Assembly: GCA_018350325.1 (NCBI GenBank)
Contig: JAEVLN010000014.1
Coordinates: 558,001 to 622,000 of the forward strand
Origin: Globodera rostochiensis
Lineage: Eukaryota > Nematoda > Chromadorea > Rhabditida > Heteroderidae
Direction of reading: 5' to 3'
DNA length: 64,000 bases
How positions within the stretch are numbered: the stretch's first letter is position 1; every line of letters starts with the position of its first letter. The translations under genes were made by a program, and so were the position numbers. The notes under the pieces were generated by a model. It did no database searches, was not told where the DNA came from, and was given only the letters and a program-made list of their open reading frames with translations. Shown piece by piece: positions 33,858-46,368 of the stretch.

Positions 33858-34560
33858 TCCTCCGCATCGGCGCATAGCAGGAGGGTCAACAGGTTTTTTA
33901 GGAGGGGGGTCAAGGTGCAAAACCATGAGGGGGGGGGATCCCATTCGTCAAAATTTATGCACAAAGATATGTTATTTGCTCCATGATTACGAATTTGCCT
34001 ATAGAAAATTAAAATTGAAAATTTAAGCGGTTTTTGAATTTGTTGAAATGCCGACGCCTAAGTTTTTGTCTCCGAAAACAAAGAATTTGATCGGGAGGAC
34101 AAACGTGGCGCCTGAACCCAAAAATTATTGTGAACTAGCGCGGCAAATCCAGACAAATTTGAAAGCGGGTTTGAAAACAAAAACAAAAAAAGTTGTCCCT
34201 GGAAAAACATTGTGACATAATTTGTAGCAAATTTTATTAATAAAAATCTTCTTGTCGAGTAAAAAAAACGTAGATCAATTGACATTTATACAATACGTCC
34301 GTCCTATCCGTCGCTGACCGTCCGTGTCCATGGACTGGCCGGTCCCTTCGCTACACTTGTATAGCATGTGCGCAATGTCCGAGTCCTGTAAAAACCAATT
34401 AATTTTGCTTCGTGAAAGTCGATGAACACAAATTTCGAAGTCGTCAAGAAACATCGTCTCTCTCGTAAACACATTTTATGATGAACAAAAAAAAGTTCGG
34501 GACAAACATCAAACAAAATTTACATTATTTTGACTCAATGCATCTCCCTCCATATTCCAA
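33858..34560. other. Intergenic
   Basis: Poly-G tract at about 33930. A 38-codon minus-strand frame behind a TTTTACAG acceptor near 34386 (DSDIAHMLYKCSEGTGQ, stop near 34285) could be an exon, but its partners are unknown. Confidence 0.25.
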
Positions 34561-35447
34561 TCAAGCAATAATAATCATAAATAATTCACCTCCTGTCGAG
34601 TGCACATTGTAGAAGCGTTGGCCACAGTAACACCAAGCGTGAGTGCCCAGCTTATCCTCAAAAATGTGTGGCATTTAGTATTTTTTGTTTAAAATTTTTG
34701 ACGACTGCTGGGCTGAGAAGTTGCCAATCCGGTTTATGTGGTCCATTCCACATTATCAACAAATTCCCTATACGTTCTAAACGTGGTGCAGCTACTGCCC
34801 GATTTCTGCTAGGACTAATGTCCCAAGTGCGTAGCCAGGGCGTGGGGAAATGAAATTTGAGACAAAAAATCATAAGGGGATGTGCCAATGCCATAAACAA
34901 ATACTCGTACCTGTTCAGTGTGAGTGAGCTGATCGAACTCGGTCGGCTGCTTCCCCTAAATGGGATTTAAGCAATTAAAAATGAAATTCGATCTATTCTG
35001 CAGTCCCAGACTCAAATTTTTTCTTAAAATGTGCAAAAAACTCGATTTTTATGGGGTGACATTTTTGTTTATTTTTTTCAAAAGAGAAAAATGTCCCCTT
35101 TTCGCTGAGTAACACTTTTTTTTATCTCGAAAGGCCTTGATACGTACGACCCAAACCTTAAATTGGCCAGAATTTTTTTTGAGCCATTAAATTTAGAAAC
35201 AAAAAACCTTTCATTTATCACTTTTAGATTCAAAAAGCAAACTTTTGGCAAGATTTGTGCCGCTCACATCGTCGCCCTTCGCGTGGCGCAATTTGCCTTC
35301 CCGACTTCGCGCCTGCTCGATCTTGTCAAACTCGAAGGCGCCAAGACGTTTGCTGCATGATAGAAGCGCGCAATGGTTGAGCTGATGCGAGCCGGACGTT
35401 CCCAGTTTGGCGAAAAGAACACGGGACGGCGACAAAAGTTGATTCAT
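34561..35447 (-). pseudogene. Truncated NDUFS6-like (complex I 13-kDa zinc subunit) gene
   Basis: Minus exons 35447-35268, 34955-34911 and 34656-34561 join in phase 0 to give 106 aa. The start MNQLLSPSRVLFAKLG looks like a mitochondrial presequence; the second exon ends DQLTHTEQ, like the THTGQ segment of NDUFS6; the third reads MPHIFEDKLGTHAWCYCGQR then FYNVH, aligning with the family's HPKVYINLDKPG-HACGYCG-RFYN end (from memory). The ~50 residues normally between THTGQ and that end are absent, and the CxxC zinc pair is altered (AWCYC rather than ACGYC). A CAGGGGCGTAGCCAG-like repeat lies in the gap (34826). Probably a damaged copy; a functional divergent gene is the alternative. Confidence 0.5.
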
Positions 35448-35985
35448 CAGAACAACAATTTTGCCTAAAACAAGCAAAGTGTGAAAATGTCGGTTGAAGT
35501 TTGGGCACTTTGATTTGCATTTTTTGGAACTAATTACTAGAGTGCGGATTTTTAGGCTCGAAAAATCTCAAAATAGGCACTTAAACCGAAAAATGCTCCC
35601 CAAAAGATGGACATTTTTTCGAGACCAAAAAATCTGCACTCGAAAAATGCAAATTTAAAAATTATCCATATTTTTCCAAAATTTTGACTTACAAATTAGT
35701 GTGAATGCAAAATTTTTGGCCACTTACACCACTAATTTTGAGACTTTTTAGAAAAGGCCATTTTTAGTGCCTATTTTCAGGCTTTTGAGGAACTATTAAA
35801 CTAGGTAGGTAACTTGTTTTGGGGGGTTTTAGAAACTAAAAATCCTACCCCACCATTTCATTATGCGGTAATTGCTCTGACGTTTGGCGTTATGTTTTAT
35901 CATTTTCCACAATTACTGAAATGTCTATAAAAACCCAGTTCTTCTGCTCAGTTGATCATTGCATCCTTTTTAAAATTATTTTCTG
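35448..35985. other. Intergenic AT-rich
   Basis: No gene. Contains imperfect inverted words around GTGCGGATTTTTAGGCTCG and AAAATCTGCACTCG (35550-35650). Confidence 0.3.
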
Positions 35986-35989
35986 ATAA

Positions 35990-36686
35990 AAGAGCCAATT
36001 CATTCATTTGCAAAAAAGAGCCAATTCATTCATTTGCAAAAAAGAGCCAATCATTTGCAAAAAAAAGAGCCAATTCATTCATTTGCAAAAAAAAGAGCCA
36101 ATTCATTCATTTGCAAAAAAGAGCCAATTCATTCATTTGCAAAAAAGAGCCAATCATTTGCAAAAAAAAGAGCCAATTCATTCATTTGCAAAAAAAAGAG
36201 CCAATTCATTCATTTGCAAAAAAGAGCCAATTCATTCATTTGCAAAAAAGAGCCAATTCATTCATTTGCAAAAAAGAGCCAATCATTTGCAAAAAAAAGA
36301 GCCAATTCATTCATTTGCAAAAAAGAGCCAATTCATTCATTTGCAAAAAAGAGCCAATCATTTGCAAAAAAAAGAGCCAATTCATTCATTTGCAAAAAAA
36401 AGAGCCAATTCATTCATTTGCAAAAAAGAGCCAATTCATTCATTTGCAAAAAAGAGCCAATCATTTGCAAAAAAAAGAGCCAATTCATTCATTTGCAAAA
36501 AAGAGCCAATTCATTCATTTGCAAAAAAGAGCCAATCATTTGCAAAAAAGAGCCAATCATTTGCAAAAAAAAGAGCCAATTCATTCATTTGCAAAAAAGA
36601 GCCAATTCATTCATTTGCAAAAAAGAGCCAATCATTTGCAAAAAAAAAGAGCCAATTCATTTCATTTGCAAAAAAAAGAGCCAATC
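35990..36686. repeat. Minisatellite, mixed 21/26/28-bp units
   Basis: About 28 units of GAGCCAATTCATTCATTTGC followed by 6-8 A, alternating with a shortened unit lacking ATTC (GAGCCAATCATTTGC). All three plus-strand frames are open across the array, giving three repetitive ORFs of 245-268 codons; none has a promoter-proximal unique domain, so I treat it as non-coding. Confidence 0.9.
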
Positions 36687-38720
36687 TAGCAACAACAAAA
36701 AAAATGTTTTTACGATTTTATTTATCATTTCCTGGCCATGGCCAGCAAGCACTCAACTGTTGTTTTATGAGAACAGCAGAAATTCAACTGCTTATGATGT
36801 TTTTTTTGGGATAACTTGAGCCCATTTGACTTCTGAACAATCACGAATTGTCTCGCATTTTTCATGCTTCGTTCGTTCGTTCAGCAACAATTCACTTGGC
36901 CATAAGCCCATGGCCATGATACTCAAAGGGAAAAGACGCGAGGCAAGCGGTCAGAGAAATATAATGTGCAGGCGGGCGAACGTCGGCTTCCCGCTGGAAA
37001 GGCATTAGTTTCAGTGGTGGATGCTCGTTGTCAGCTGGTTTTTTGCGGTTGAAGTTTGGACAGTAGAATATTGTTCAACTATTTTACAACGATATTTTGC
37101 TTCGCAATCGAATTTACTAAAGCTGTTTCCGTCTCGAGGACATTACGGTTGAACTGAAGGACATGAGATCAGGAGGGTAAACACCGCGAGCAGAACCAGG
37201 GTCAGTTTTTGTTGAGAGATTACGCCGTTCACGAATTCGAGACCAATCCGTCAGAAAAAATGTTCGGATTATTCCAATAAAATTTCCACCAAATAGGCGT
37301 CCTTGATCAAAAATGACGCTAAAATTTTGGCACTTTTCAGGCGAACTGGTGCACCGCCAATTTTGTCGTCGTGTTTTCCGTAAGGCATCCAAAAGGAGAG
37401 CATCAAGTGCGAGCTGCACGCGGGCCGCTTGTGCATCACCGGCATTGAAAACCACGGGCGATGGGAAGCGCTCCATTCCCATTGTGGTGAAGAAGGCGGT
37501 GGAACAAAAGCAGCAGGAGTAGCTCTGCTGGTCCCGGGGAGACCGACTTCTTTTTTGGGTCTCCTTGACACATTGATTTATTTTCTGAATAAACAAACAA
37601 TTCATTCTCTTCGCACTTCAAACACGCATAAAGGTTCATAGGATGCATAAACCGGACTAGAACCATTATTTTTTCTAGAAACCTTTATTTTTATATGGTT
37701 TTTGTTTCCCGGAACAATTCCACGAATTTTTTTTTTAATTTTTAGCATAAATTATTTGAGAATTTTGTAATTGCTTCCTCACTTCTCCACACTCGCTCAT
37801 TCATTTTTTGGCATTTCCTTCGACCTCTCTCTCCGTTTTTATACACGCCTTATCGATTAAAGTGACCCAATGGACAGGTAAATGCATCATTTCGTGCCTG
37901 TAATAACAAGCAAAAAACCTTTAATCAGTCTGATGGCACCCCTAAATATTTTCTACCATTTTCCTATACAAAATTCCACCTACAAATTTTGAAAGCAAAA
38001 AAAAAAAATTCTTTGAGCCTCTCCCATACTTTTACAATCGTGTACGTAGGGTTGGGAGGAGGGGAAACAAAATTTTGGCGTGTTTTGCGGCATAAATAAA
38101 ACTCGTTTGGGATAAGGTGGGTGGATGGGGGGCATGAATTCGAATACTTCTCGCATCCATTTTTAAATAACTACTGTTTGCTTGATACGGGATTCCCGGT
38201 CCCGTAAAATTTTGAATTCCCATTTCTGAAAAAAATAATTCCATGCTAAATGTTTCAAAAAAACCGTAATCTCGGAGATGCACCTCCCTGAAAATCCATT
38301 ACTTTTACATGAAAGCATCATTTTCACACCCAACAGAGTCCGTCTGTCCACATCCATCCGATGTCTTCCCCTCCATTATCTCCTCTTCAATCCGCCAACC
38401 TCAACCTTACCTCTTCCCCCCGTCATTTTATTCAATCCGACATTTCCATTGAATCGATCGATTTATTACCAGAAATGAATGTTGCCCATCCCTCCGTTCC
38501 TCAATTCGCAACATTTACAAAGAGAGATGAATCCTCTTTCGCCGCTGTTTTGGTGTTTTTCCTCAATGTATATTCAAATCTTGGGGAAGAGTCATATTTT
38601 TGAATCCTCCCCCCCCCCCCCCCCCGAAATCATCCGAATTTCGGCAATAAAGACACCTGCAACAAATAAATACGCAATATTTTCTGTTTAGATTTAATTT
38701 TTTGTTTCTCATTTTCCGTC
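36687..38720. other. No confident gene
   Basis: At 37313-37522 an open plus-strand frame follows a CTTTTCAG acceptor (GELVHRQFCRRVFRKASKRR, then IPIVVKKAVEQKQQE and a stop), but the complementary strand is also open and protein-like, so strand and reality are unsettled. A poly-C tract lies at 38611. Confidence 0.25.
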
Positions 38721-38723
38721 CAA

Positions 38724-41700
38724 ATGAACGAACTTAAACGCAACAGTGATAAATGGCAGTTTTTAAAGGTAAACAACGATCATTTACCTATGTCTCTTTT
38801 TTTCCGTCAAAAAATATATAAAAGATTTTGTTAGCATGTGGACGACATGGACGAGCTGGACAGAGTTCGTCGTCAGCACCAAGTACAGCTTCAAAAAGAG
38901 AACAAGGAGGGGATCATCTACAGGTCAGAATTATTTTTTCTCTTAATAAAATTCTTTGTTGTTTTCACAGGTGTCACGGGTCCGCTCATTGTCCCTACCG
39001 GATGGCCTTTTACCATGACGAAAATGCCATCTACATTTTGCACTCGCACAGCCACGACGCAGTTGTGCCAATTGTGGGACGTATCAGCGATGAAAATGTG
39101 TGCTGGGAGTGATTTTTAAAAAAAGATTGCAACAAAAATGGATACTTTTGTGTAGAGAGTGCAGTTTGCGGTGTCAAAAATGTTTTTTTAACAAAAAAAA
39201 AGCATCAAAAAACGGGGTTTCTAACGTGGAATCGAACGCTGATTCCGTTCCGCATTTTCCCAATGTAAATGCATTTTTTTGCCCGATCAATTTTATAAAG
39301 AGAAATATTCCATTTTCTTCACCATTTTCCCTTTCAGTTAAGCGGTAAACGCATTTCTGCCGGCTCAACGGGTGGAAGAAGCAACAAATTGAGCAAGGAT
39401 TGTGTCGATTTGGACGAGACGGATGATGCTGAAGATGAGGACGAGATTGGGGATGAAGAAGGGAAGGCAAAAACTGGAAGAGGAAAGGACGATGGATTGG
39501 AGCCGGATCATGAAGATGGAGGAGTAGGAGGAGACGACGATCAAACAGAACCAGAGGAGGATGGGAATGATCAAATTCTGTCGTATTTACCGCAACGAAG
39601 TGCTGCTACTGCTGCTGCTTCAAACGGCAAAAATGGTCGCTTTGTGAAGAGACGAAGAGTGCGCGACAAAACTTCGGTGAGTATTTGTTGTTGTACAAAA
39701 TTAGTAATTTTTGGACCAATTCTCTTAACAAAATTGAGTCAAAACCGCAAAATTTTTCCCAACGGCGCCTCGGCACCACCGACCCCCCCCCCTCCCCTCC
39801 CCCCAGAAGTAAAGCAGTTTTTTTGGAAGAAATTGCTTAAGAAAAATGCAATAAACCTCAAATAGGACGCCATTGCGACTGAGTCGTCGTAGCCCATTTG
39901 TACAAATGGTTACGACTCATTCACAATCACAACATTCTTCCACAGAAGAAAAAGTAACCCATAAAGTTTCCTAAAAACAGCCCCAAATCCAGAACAAAGC
40001 GAACGACACAAATTGGTCGGTTACGCAAAAAGTTATAACCCCCTCCTAAACACATGACGAGGCGCGGTGAGTGTGTGAAGCAAGCAAGCCACCCTGCTGT
40101 GCGGGGGGGGGGAATTTGGGCACTGCACTCCGATGCGGGGAGGAGGGGAGGGGGGGGTGAGTCAATTTGGGTGGGGGTGGGGGGGCTGGACGAGCAGCCG
40201 TCCGGTCGGCCGTGCCTCTGACTATGAGTCCCCCCCTCCCATCTTTGTTGATCACAAGAGAGAGAGTTCATTTCCCCACACTACATTCACATATAGTACA
40301 ATATCTCAACATAAACATCCTTTTCCATTTTATTTGCGAACTCACATCCACACGCATAAATTTGTTGTTAATCGGGGCACACGTAGTAAATGGATGTGAA
40401 AATTGTCTGTCATTTCTCCGCCACACATTTTAATGTCCCATTTTACACCGATCGTTTTTATCCAATGCAATTGGTTGGAACAACACATTTTATGTCGAGA
40501 AATTACAGACTAAACGAAACATTGATTGATAACTCGCAGAATAATTTATATACTTAAACTAATTTTATTAATAAAATTCGTCAAAGAATTTTACACGACT
40601 CTCTCCCAATGCTTAAAACCGACGTAAACAGAAACCCGGGATTTCCCCGATTCGGGACGCGAGATTCCTAAAAACCCATAAATTTTCCCGATTTGCTAAC
40701 TCAGAAGTCTTGAGCATCACTAAAACTCGGGGGTTGTTGTTGTTGTTCCTTTTCAACAAACGTTTCTATTAAATTCTCAAAAAGTTGTTAAATTTTCAGA
40801 AAAAATACTGGCTTCAGTTGGGCAAAGTGATGGGCGACATTGACGAAGTATGCCGAACACTATGCGCGCAACATTTTGTGCGCAAAATTGGCATGACATC
40901 GACGAAGAAAAACAAAATTTGGTTTAAGTGCCCGCAAGGGAAGTGCCAATACAGGTGGGGGAGTGCCAACATTGTTGGGAATGTTTGAAACAAAAAGAAG
41001 CCATTTTATGCCAAATCCGGGCTCCGTTCAGGCCGTGAATTTCGATCTGAAAACCCTTTTTCAACACGAATTGGAACATCCGAACAATTTTTGAAGGACA
41101 AATTTAGTCAAAAATTATTTGGGTACTCTTGTGCCAACAATTTTATTACTAGTATAAGAAAACGTACACTGTTGTGATTTTCAACAGAACCGATTGAGAT
41201 TTTGATCGATAATCTCGAGATTGAGATTGGATCGATATCTCGAGATTGAGATTTGATCGAATAATCTCGAGTTGAGATTTGATCGATAATCTCGAGATCG
41301 GGATCTTACTAAATTTTCCCGAGATTTTTTTGGGATTTAACTACTATATTGACATCATTCCACCCAAAACAATTCAGAACATTGCTCGACATTGATGAAC
41401 GTTTGCTGTACTGTCGTTCTACACACAATCATCCCGTGCCCGGCGATGCTTCTGTTTCTTACGTCTCTTCCCAATCGGTCAGCGTCCCGATCAAATCACA
41501 AATTTATTACACTTGGAATAAAAATTGAAAATAAAAATAGAAATTTAAGCCCGCCAGCGCAGACGACGCTTACCATGGACTTGGTGGAGCAGCAGCAGCG
41601 TCTTCTGTACGTTCTTCTCGACCAGGACGGATTGTCAAATGCGTGGCCGTGGAACAGTGGCCCGACAATTTCGCTCTCGTTCAAAAGCAGCCGCCGCCGT

Positions 41701-44700
41701 CCTCCTCTCCATCAACATGTGCAACGGTAAATGTTGCTGTGGAATGGTGTTGTTCCTCTGTACTGCTTGACGATGTTGAGCCACCGAGACCGATTTTTTT
41801 TGATAGACCTAGACCTTGATTGGGATCGGAGTCAGAGCACATCAATCTCACAGGGAAAATCGTCGTCCTCGTCATCTCCGAACGTCTACCGTGACACGAT
41901 GGGCAGAAAATGGCTTCTGCTGGCTGAACGCGTGGTTGACGACACTGCCCTTGCGCGTGTCTGCAGCGTGCACCAGCTCAAGCAGCTCTGCTTCCGTGCT
42001 GGGAATGTGTACTTTCGCTGTGCACGCTTTGGCAACGCGTGTCCATACCGCGCGATTTGGCAGCGCCACCGGGGCCTTGTGTACCATCGCCATCGGCACT
42101 ACCACCGGAAGTTGCTGGGGGGCAGTCACAAACACAGCCCTGAGGTGGCAAGCCGACCGCGTCGACATTCTTCAGCAAATGTTTTGGATTGTGAGTTTTT
42201 GATGCGTACATATAAAATTCAAAATTATTTTTGACAAAATAAAAAGAAAACATGACAAGAATATGCCAAAATTCAAATTGATAGGTGAGCAAATGTCTAA
42301 CTTTTTACAACACACTGTCTGACTTTACTCCGTTTTTTTTCTCTATTCTGTCGCTGTCTTTCCCATATTACTTTTTTCTGACCACTCCCCATTTTTTTTC
42401 TTGTTTGCCATTTCGCTTCTGCACTGTTTTCTCACGGCAAATTTGATCTCCGACAGTTTCGCAGCGAAGAGAGTGAATGGCAAAGTGACCGAAAAAAACC
42501 CCAAAATCCCTGGGGGGGCGGTCATTTTTTAAAATGTCCTTTTAACACCCCGCAGTTAGAGCAGGGAGGGAATGGCATTTTTAGCTTACAAATTAGTGGA
42601 GGGGAATGAAGTGACGAACGGGCCGTCGTCCGTCCATCCATATCCATTCAAAAAAGTGTCCGTTGGCACCCATTTAATTTATGCACAAATCAATCAATCA
42701 ATCGAATTAGTGACTGTTAGTAGGAGAGAAAATGCGGAGGTCAAATTTGTGTTCTTCTTCTACGCCTTTTTTATGTCTGAAAAGAAGCTTCTTTTTTTGC
42801 AGTTGGGTGGGGTGTTTCGATAACCAAAAATAGCCAATATATTGTACCCAACGATAAGACTACTTGAAGGAGGGCAATTCGGTGAGAATCGGTGTCCTCG
42901 AATTTTGTTTTTTCATTATTTTGTACAGAAATTTGCATGCGGGGGGGGGGGCAATTTCTAGGGTTTATCACGAATTCGGCATTAGGTTTTGTCAAAAAGC
43001 GCATTGATTCTATTCGTATGCAAATTTTTGACTTAAAATTATTTAAAAAAATTCTGGAGACTCATTCGTTCATTTCCTGAAGGCGGATGAGGCGCATGTT
43101 GATTCAAAACAAAAAAAGAATTATGCAATAATTAATCACTCTGTGAATGGTTGTTGAGCCATCTTTTTTGCATTTGGATCAGATTAATGAATTTTGTTGG
43201 ATCATCATTTAATCTCCTCTGAGCGGTTTTATCTCTGTGTGTGATAGTAGCCGCTTCAACTGTCCAAGAACGCGTTTTTTATAGAAGGCTATTCACAACG
43301 ACTATTGGACGACTGGCTGACCATGGAAAAAGAATTAGGGCCGAAGATCGAGACTCCCTATGAACTCTGAATCATTCCTTCCAATTGATTATTTTTTGGG
43401 GTTTGAATTTAAATTATTGTTATTTCTTTTGAAACTGATGATCAAAAGTAAAGCTCGGAAATTGTTTTTGATTGGAAATGCTTCCCATCTCTGTCAAAAC
43501 ATTATCTTTTATTTTTATATTTTTATTTTCTTTCTTTTTAATTGTAATTGCTATTATTAATGCCATTCTTCTACAGCTGATAGAATGCCATCCGACAACT
43601 CTTCAGCGGAACAAACTGCAGCATCATTTGTTGACAAACTGGGCAAAAAATGGCGCTTTTTGGCCAAATTGGATGGCATCTCAATGCGCAGAAGCGCCGA
43701 CAGCAGCAGCACAGCGACACTGGAGCAACAACTGGAGCAGCTTTGCGCGGAAAGGCATCTGTCACGCAGTCGGCTGTCATCAAGTTCGAGCCGTATTTGG
43801 CTGCATTGCGCTCAGCATCGGCAGCTGGAAGTGCCGTGTCCATACCGGGTCATTGTCCACGTGCCGGAGGGCACGGTCTTTCATCGCATGCGGCACAACC
43901 ATCCCGTCCCGTACAGTAAGGCAGCCACAGCCGGCCTTGTGGGGTGTTTGTGCTAACCGGGGGCCAAAACTCGAACATTTTTGTTCCCCACAGGCAATAA
44001 ATTTGAAAGCTCTAAATTTCGCGTGTGTCCATTCGTTCTTTTCTTTCTTCTTACACACAAATACTTATTTAATACCTTCAAATGGTTCACCAAATTGTTT
44101 GGTTTGGTTGGCATTTGATTTTTGGCGTTGGACCGCAAATGACGTGCCACCTGTCATAAGGCGGATGAAATTTTTGAAATTCCCTTTAATAGTAACCCCC
44201 GGGGGGGGGGGGTGAGGGTTTTCCACACTTTTTTGCACCAATTGATTAATCAATAATTATTTGTTAAACAATAAAAAAAATTTTCACAGATTTGTCGGAC
44301 ACTGAGAAGGAGGACGATCAGCAAAAAAACTCGATAAACTGGACACCAAGGCGGCCGAACACGCGCTCTTCCCTGAAAAATGGAGGCACAAGTGAGGCAG
44401 TCGTCGCCGCAAATGTTCGTACCAAACGGCAAGCCAACCAAAGTGGCCCAACATTTGGCGTAAAAACACGCAGCACTGCTGCTGTTGCTGTTACTGCTAG
44501 TGAAGGAGGAGTGTCTGCAGCTGACCATTCCCCCAGTGATGCGGACGTGACCCTGACGATGTCGTCGTCATCGTCGTCGTCGTTGTCTTCAGCGGATGAA
44601 GATGAAGCGGCGGCGTCCGGTGGTGTCATTTCGTTCCAGTCCCCTAGCTGTACGTGACTTTGCCCGTACGAACAAATCAAGCACATTTTTAGCAGTTTCT

Positions 44701-46368
44701 CAGTATTTGATCACAAATTCTTTGCAATACTCGGACTGGTCTACCCACCCATCCCCATTTTTGAAAAAATGATGTGTTTATAGTAGGGTTGGACGGGACC
44801 GGGACCAGTACTGAAATGGTCTATTTTTTCCATTTTAGTACTGAATTTAGTCCCGGTTTTTCAAAATTCCTTTGGTCCCGGTTCCCGTCCAACCCTAGTT
44901 TATAGGGAACGGTTTGGTGTTTGTTTGTTTGAAAAATAGAATTGTCTAAATTTTCCTTAAATTTAGTGCATTTATAGGCACCGATGATGAGGACTCTGAT
45001 CATTCAAGGCGCAGGCCAAACACACGCCTTTTCGCGAAGAAATTGTGCAGGACGTGGCCAAAAAGCAAAGTACGCGCCAAACGGAATGCATTTGTCAAGG
45101 CTCGCGCCTCAATTTCGTGCGGACTTCACGCGGAAGAGCAGCAGCCGACTTCAATTGCCGTAATAACGCGTCTCCAACAAATTTTGATAAACAAAAAAAT
45201 TTTGTTTATTTTGTTTCAGAATATTTTTGTTTTTGTTGTAATTTTTTAGGTGCCATCGTCTCCGTCAACTCCACGAATTTACAAATTTTCGAATAGAAAC
45301 TGGCGCTTCATGGCGGACAAAATTGGCGACAGGAAGGCATTGGGCGAATTTTGCCGGGCCAATATGCTCCGGGTTGCCGGCGGCATTATCACCAGCAATT
45401 ATCGTAATCGGATGCTTTGTGTTCGGGTGTGTGTGCTTTTTAAGGACGCAAATTTGTCAAACAATTATGTAATAATAAATCATTTATTTTTATTTATTAT
45501 ATTAGTGCAATTATATGTTATATATATTTTTTTATGTTGTCCCGACTCTTTTTTTGAACTGCCTTCTGGTTCTGGATTCGGTTTATGACTTTTTTTGCAT
45601 ATTTTTGGCAGCATTAATAAGCAATTTTTTTTTGTTGTTAAATTTGTTTATTTTTTTGATCAGAACGGTTGTCCCTTCCGCGCACTTTGGTTAAATCAGC
45701 AAGGACTGGCGTACGGACGGTGCAAGCACAACCATCCGTTGACAAAAAGTGCAAAAAAATTATAAATATTTATGCTAAAAACTTAGCCCCCTCCCCCAAT
45801 TTTTTAGTTCGATCGGTTGTGAAGGAAGAGGAGATGAATGATGGCATTTTCAAATTGGCCGACTTTGTGAACGAATTTGAAGCGTTGGCATTGCGCCAAG
45901 CATTGTATTTTCGTGTCGAAAAGTGAGTTGAAGAATTTAAATTTGTTAAGCTTTTTGTTTTGTGTCTAAAATATGAGATTTGAGATTTTTTTTTTTCGCT
46001 TTTCAGTGACGTTTTTGTGTTGATGCTGCGCTCGGAGATGGACGACCAGTGGTTTAGCCGACTTTTGATGCTTCGTGACGAGCACAGCGCCATTCGTCTG
46101 GCCGAATTCACCGGTTGTCAGGAGGAATTCAATGAAAAGGTGGAGCATTGGATAAAGTCGGATTATGCCGGCCCCCAGCAGCTGATGGAAGCGGTACGGT
46201 AGTTTTGTTTTTTTTCTTTTTAATTGTTTAAAAGTTAAAAATATATTGTTTTTTTAAATATTTAAAAATTTGACTGTCTTGATTAATTTTGTTCAGCTGA
46301 ACATCAAGTGCGTCGAGTATTTCCAACAGAGCCAGGCGCAGCAGCAGCAACAGTCTTTGCAGAGTTAG
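38724..46368 (+). CDS. Multi-FLYWCH-type zinc-finger protein (five modules)
   Basis: Exons 38724-38768, 38835-38933, 38971-39097, 39338-39676, 40800-40954, 41378-(about 41470-41528), [possible exon in 41559-41729], 41807-42190, 43577-43915, 44290-44649, 44978-45159, 45250-45426, 45664-45748, 45808-45922, 46007-46193 and 46297-46368. Phases agree everywhere except 41470-41806, which I could not resolve; the locus may be two genes split there (a stop lies at 41526). Five modules share W-x-(F/L)-x... C-x4-9-C-(P/Q)-(Y/F)-R ... H-x-H: CHGSAHCPYR/HSHSHD, CPQGKCQYR/HNHP, CARFGNACPYR/HRHYH, CAQHRQLEVPCPYR/HNHP and CVRNGCPFR/HNHP. Acidic and Ser-rich linkers separate them, and a C-terminal helical domain (LADFVNEFEALALRQALYF) ends in poly-Gln. 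FLYWCH fingers bind DNA; a nuclear regulator is inference. Confidence 0.75.
41186..41305. repeat. Degenerate ~30-bp tandem repeat in FLYWCH intron
   Basis: About four units of TTTGATCGATAATCTCGAGA with GAGATTGA spacers, internally palindromic (ATCGAT, CTCGAG). Confidence 0.7.
44784..44897. mobile_element. hAT-like MITE, 114 bp, inside FLYWCH gene intron
   Basis: Inverted termini TAGGGTTGGACGGGACCGGG at the left and its near-complement (one indel) at the right, flanked by a perfect 8-bp direct repeat GTTTATAG at 44776-44783 and 44898-44905. Central part repeats CCATTTTAGTACTGA-type words. Lies wholly within the intron between exons 44649 and 44978. Confidence 0.85.

Noticed and set aside
35944..36690. 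CRISPR-like array of short repeats
   Set aside because: No unique spacers; units are contiguous eukaryotic minisatellite repeats.
37117..37605. Overlapping plus and minus ORFs
   Set aside because: Both strands look weakly coding (plus follows a CTTTTCAG acceptor, minus reads MGMERFPSPVVFNAGDAQAA); I could not decide, so no gene is called.
39225..39250. GGAATCGAACGCTGATTCC resembling a tRNA T-arm
   Set aside because: No acceptor stem, D-arm or anticodon arm can be formed around it; no convincing tRNA was found by eye anywhere.
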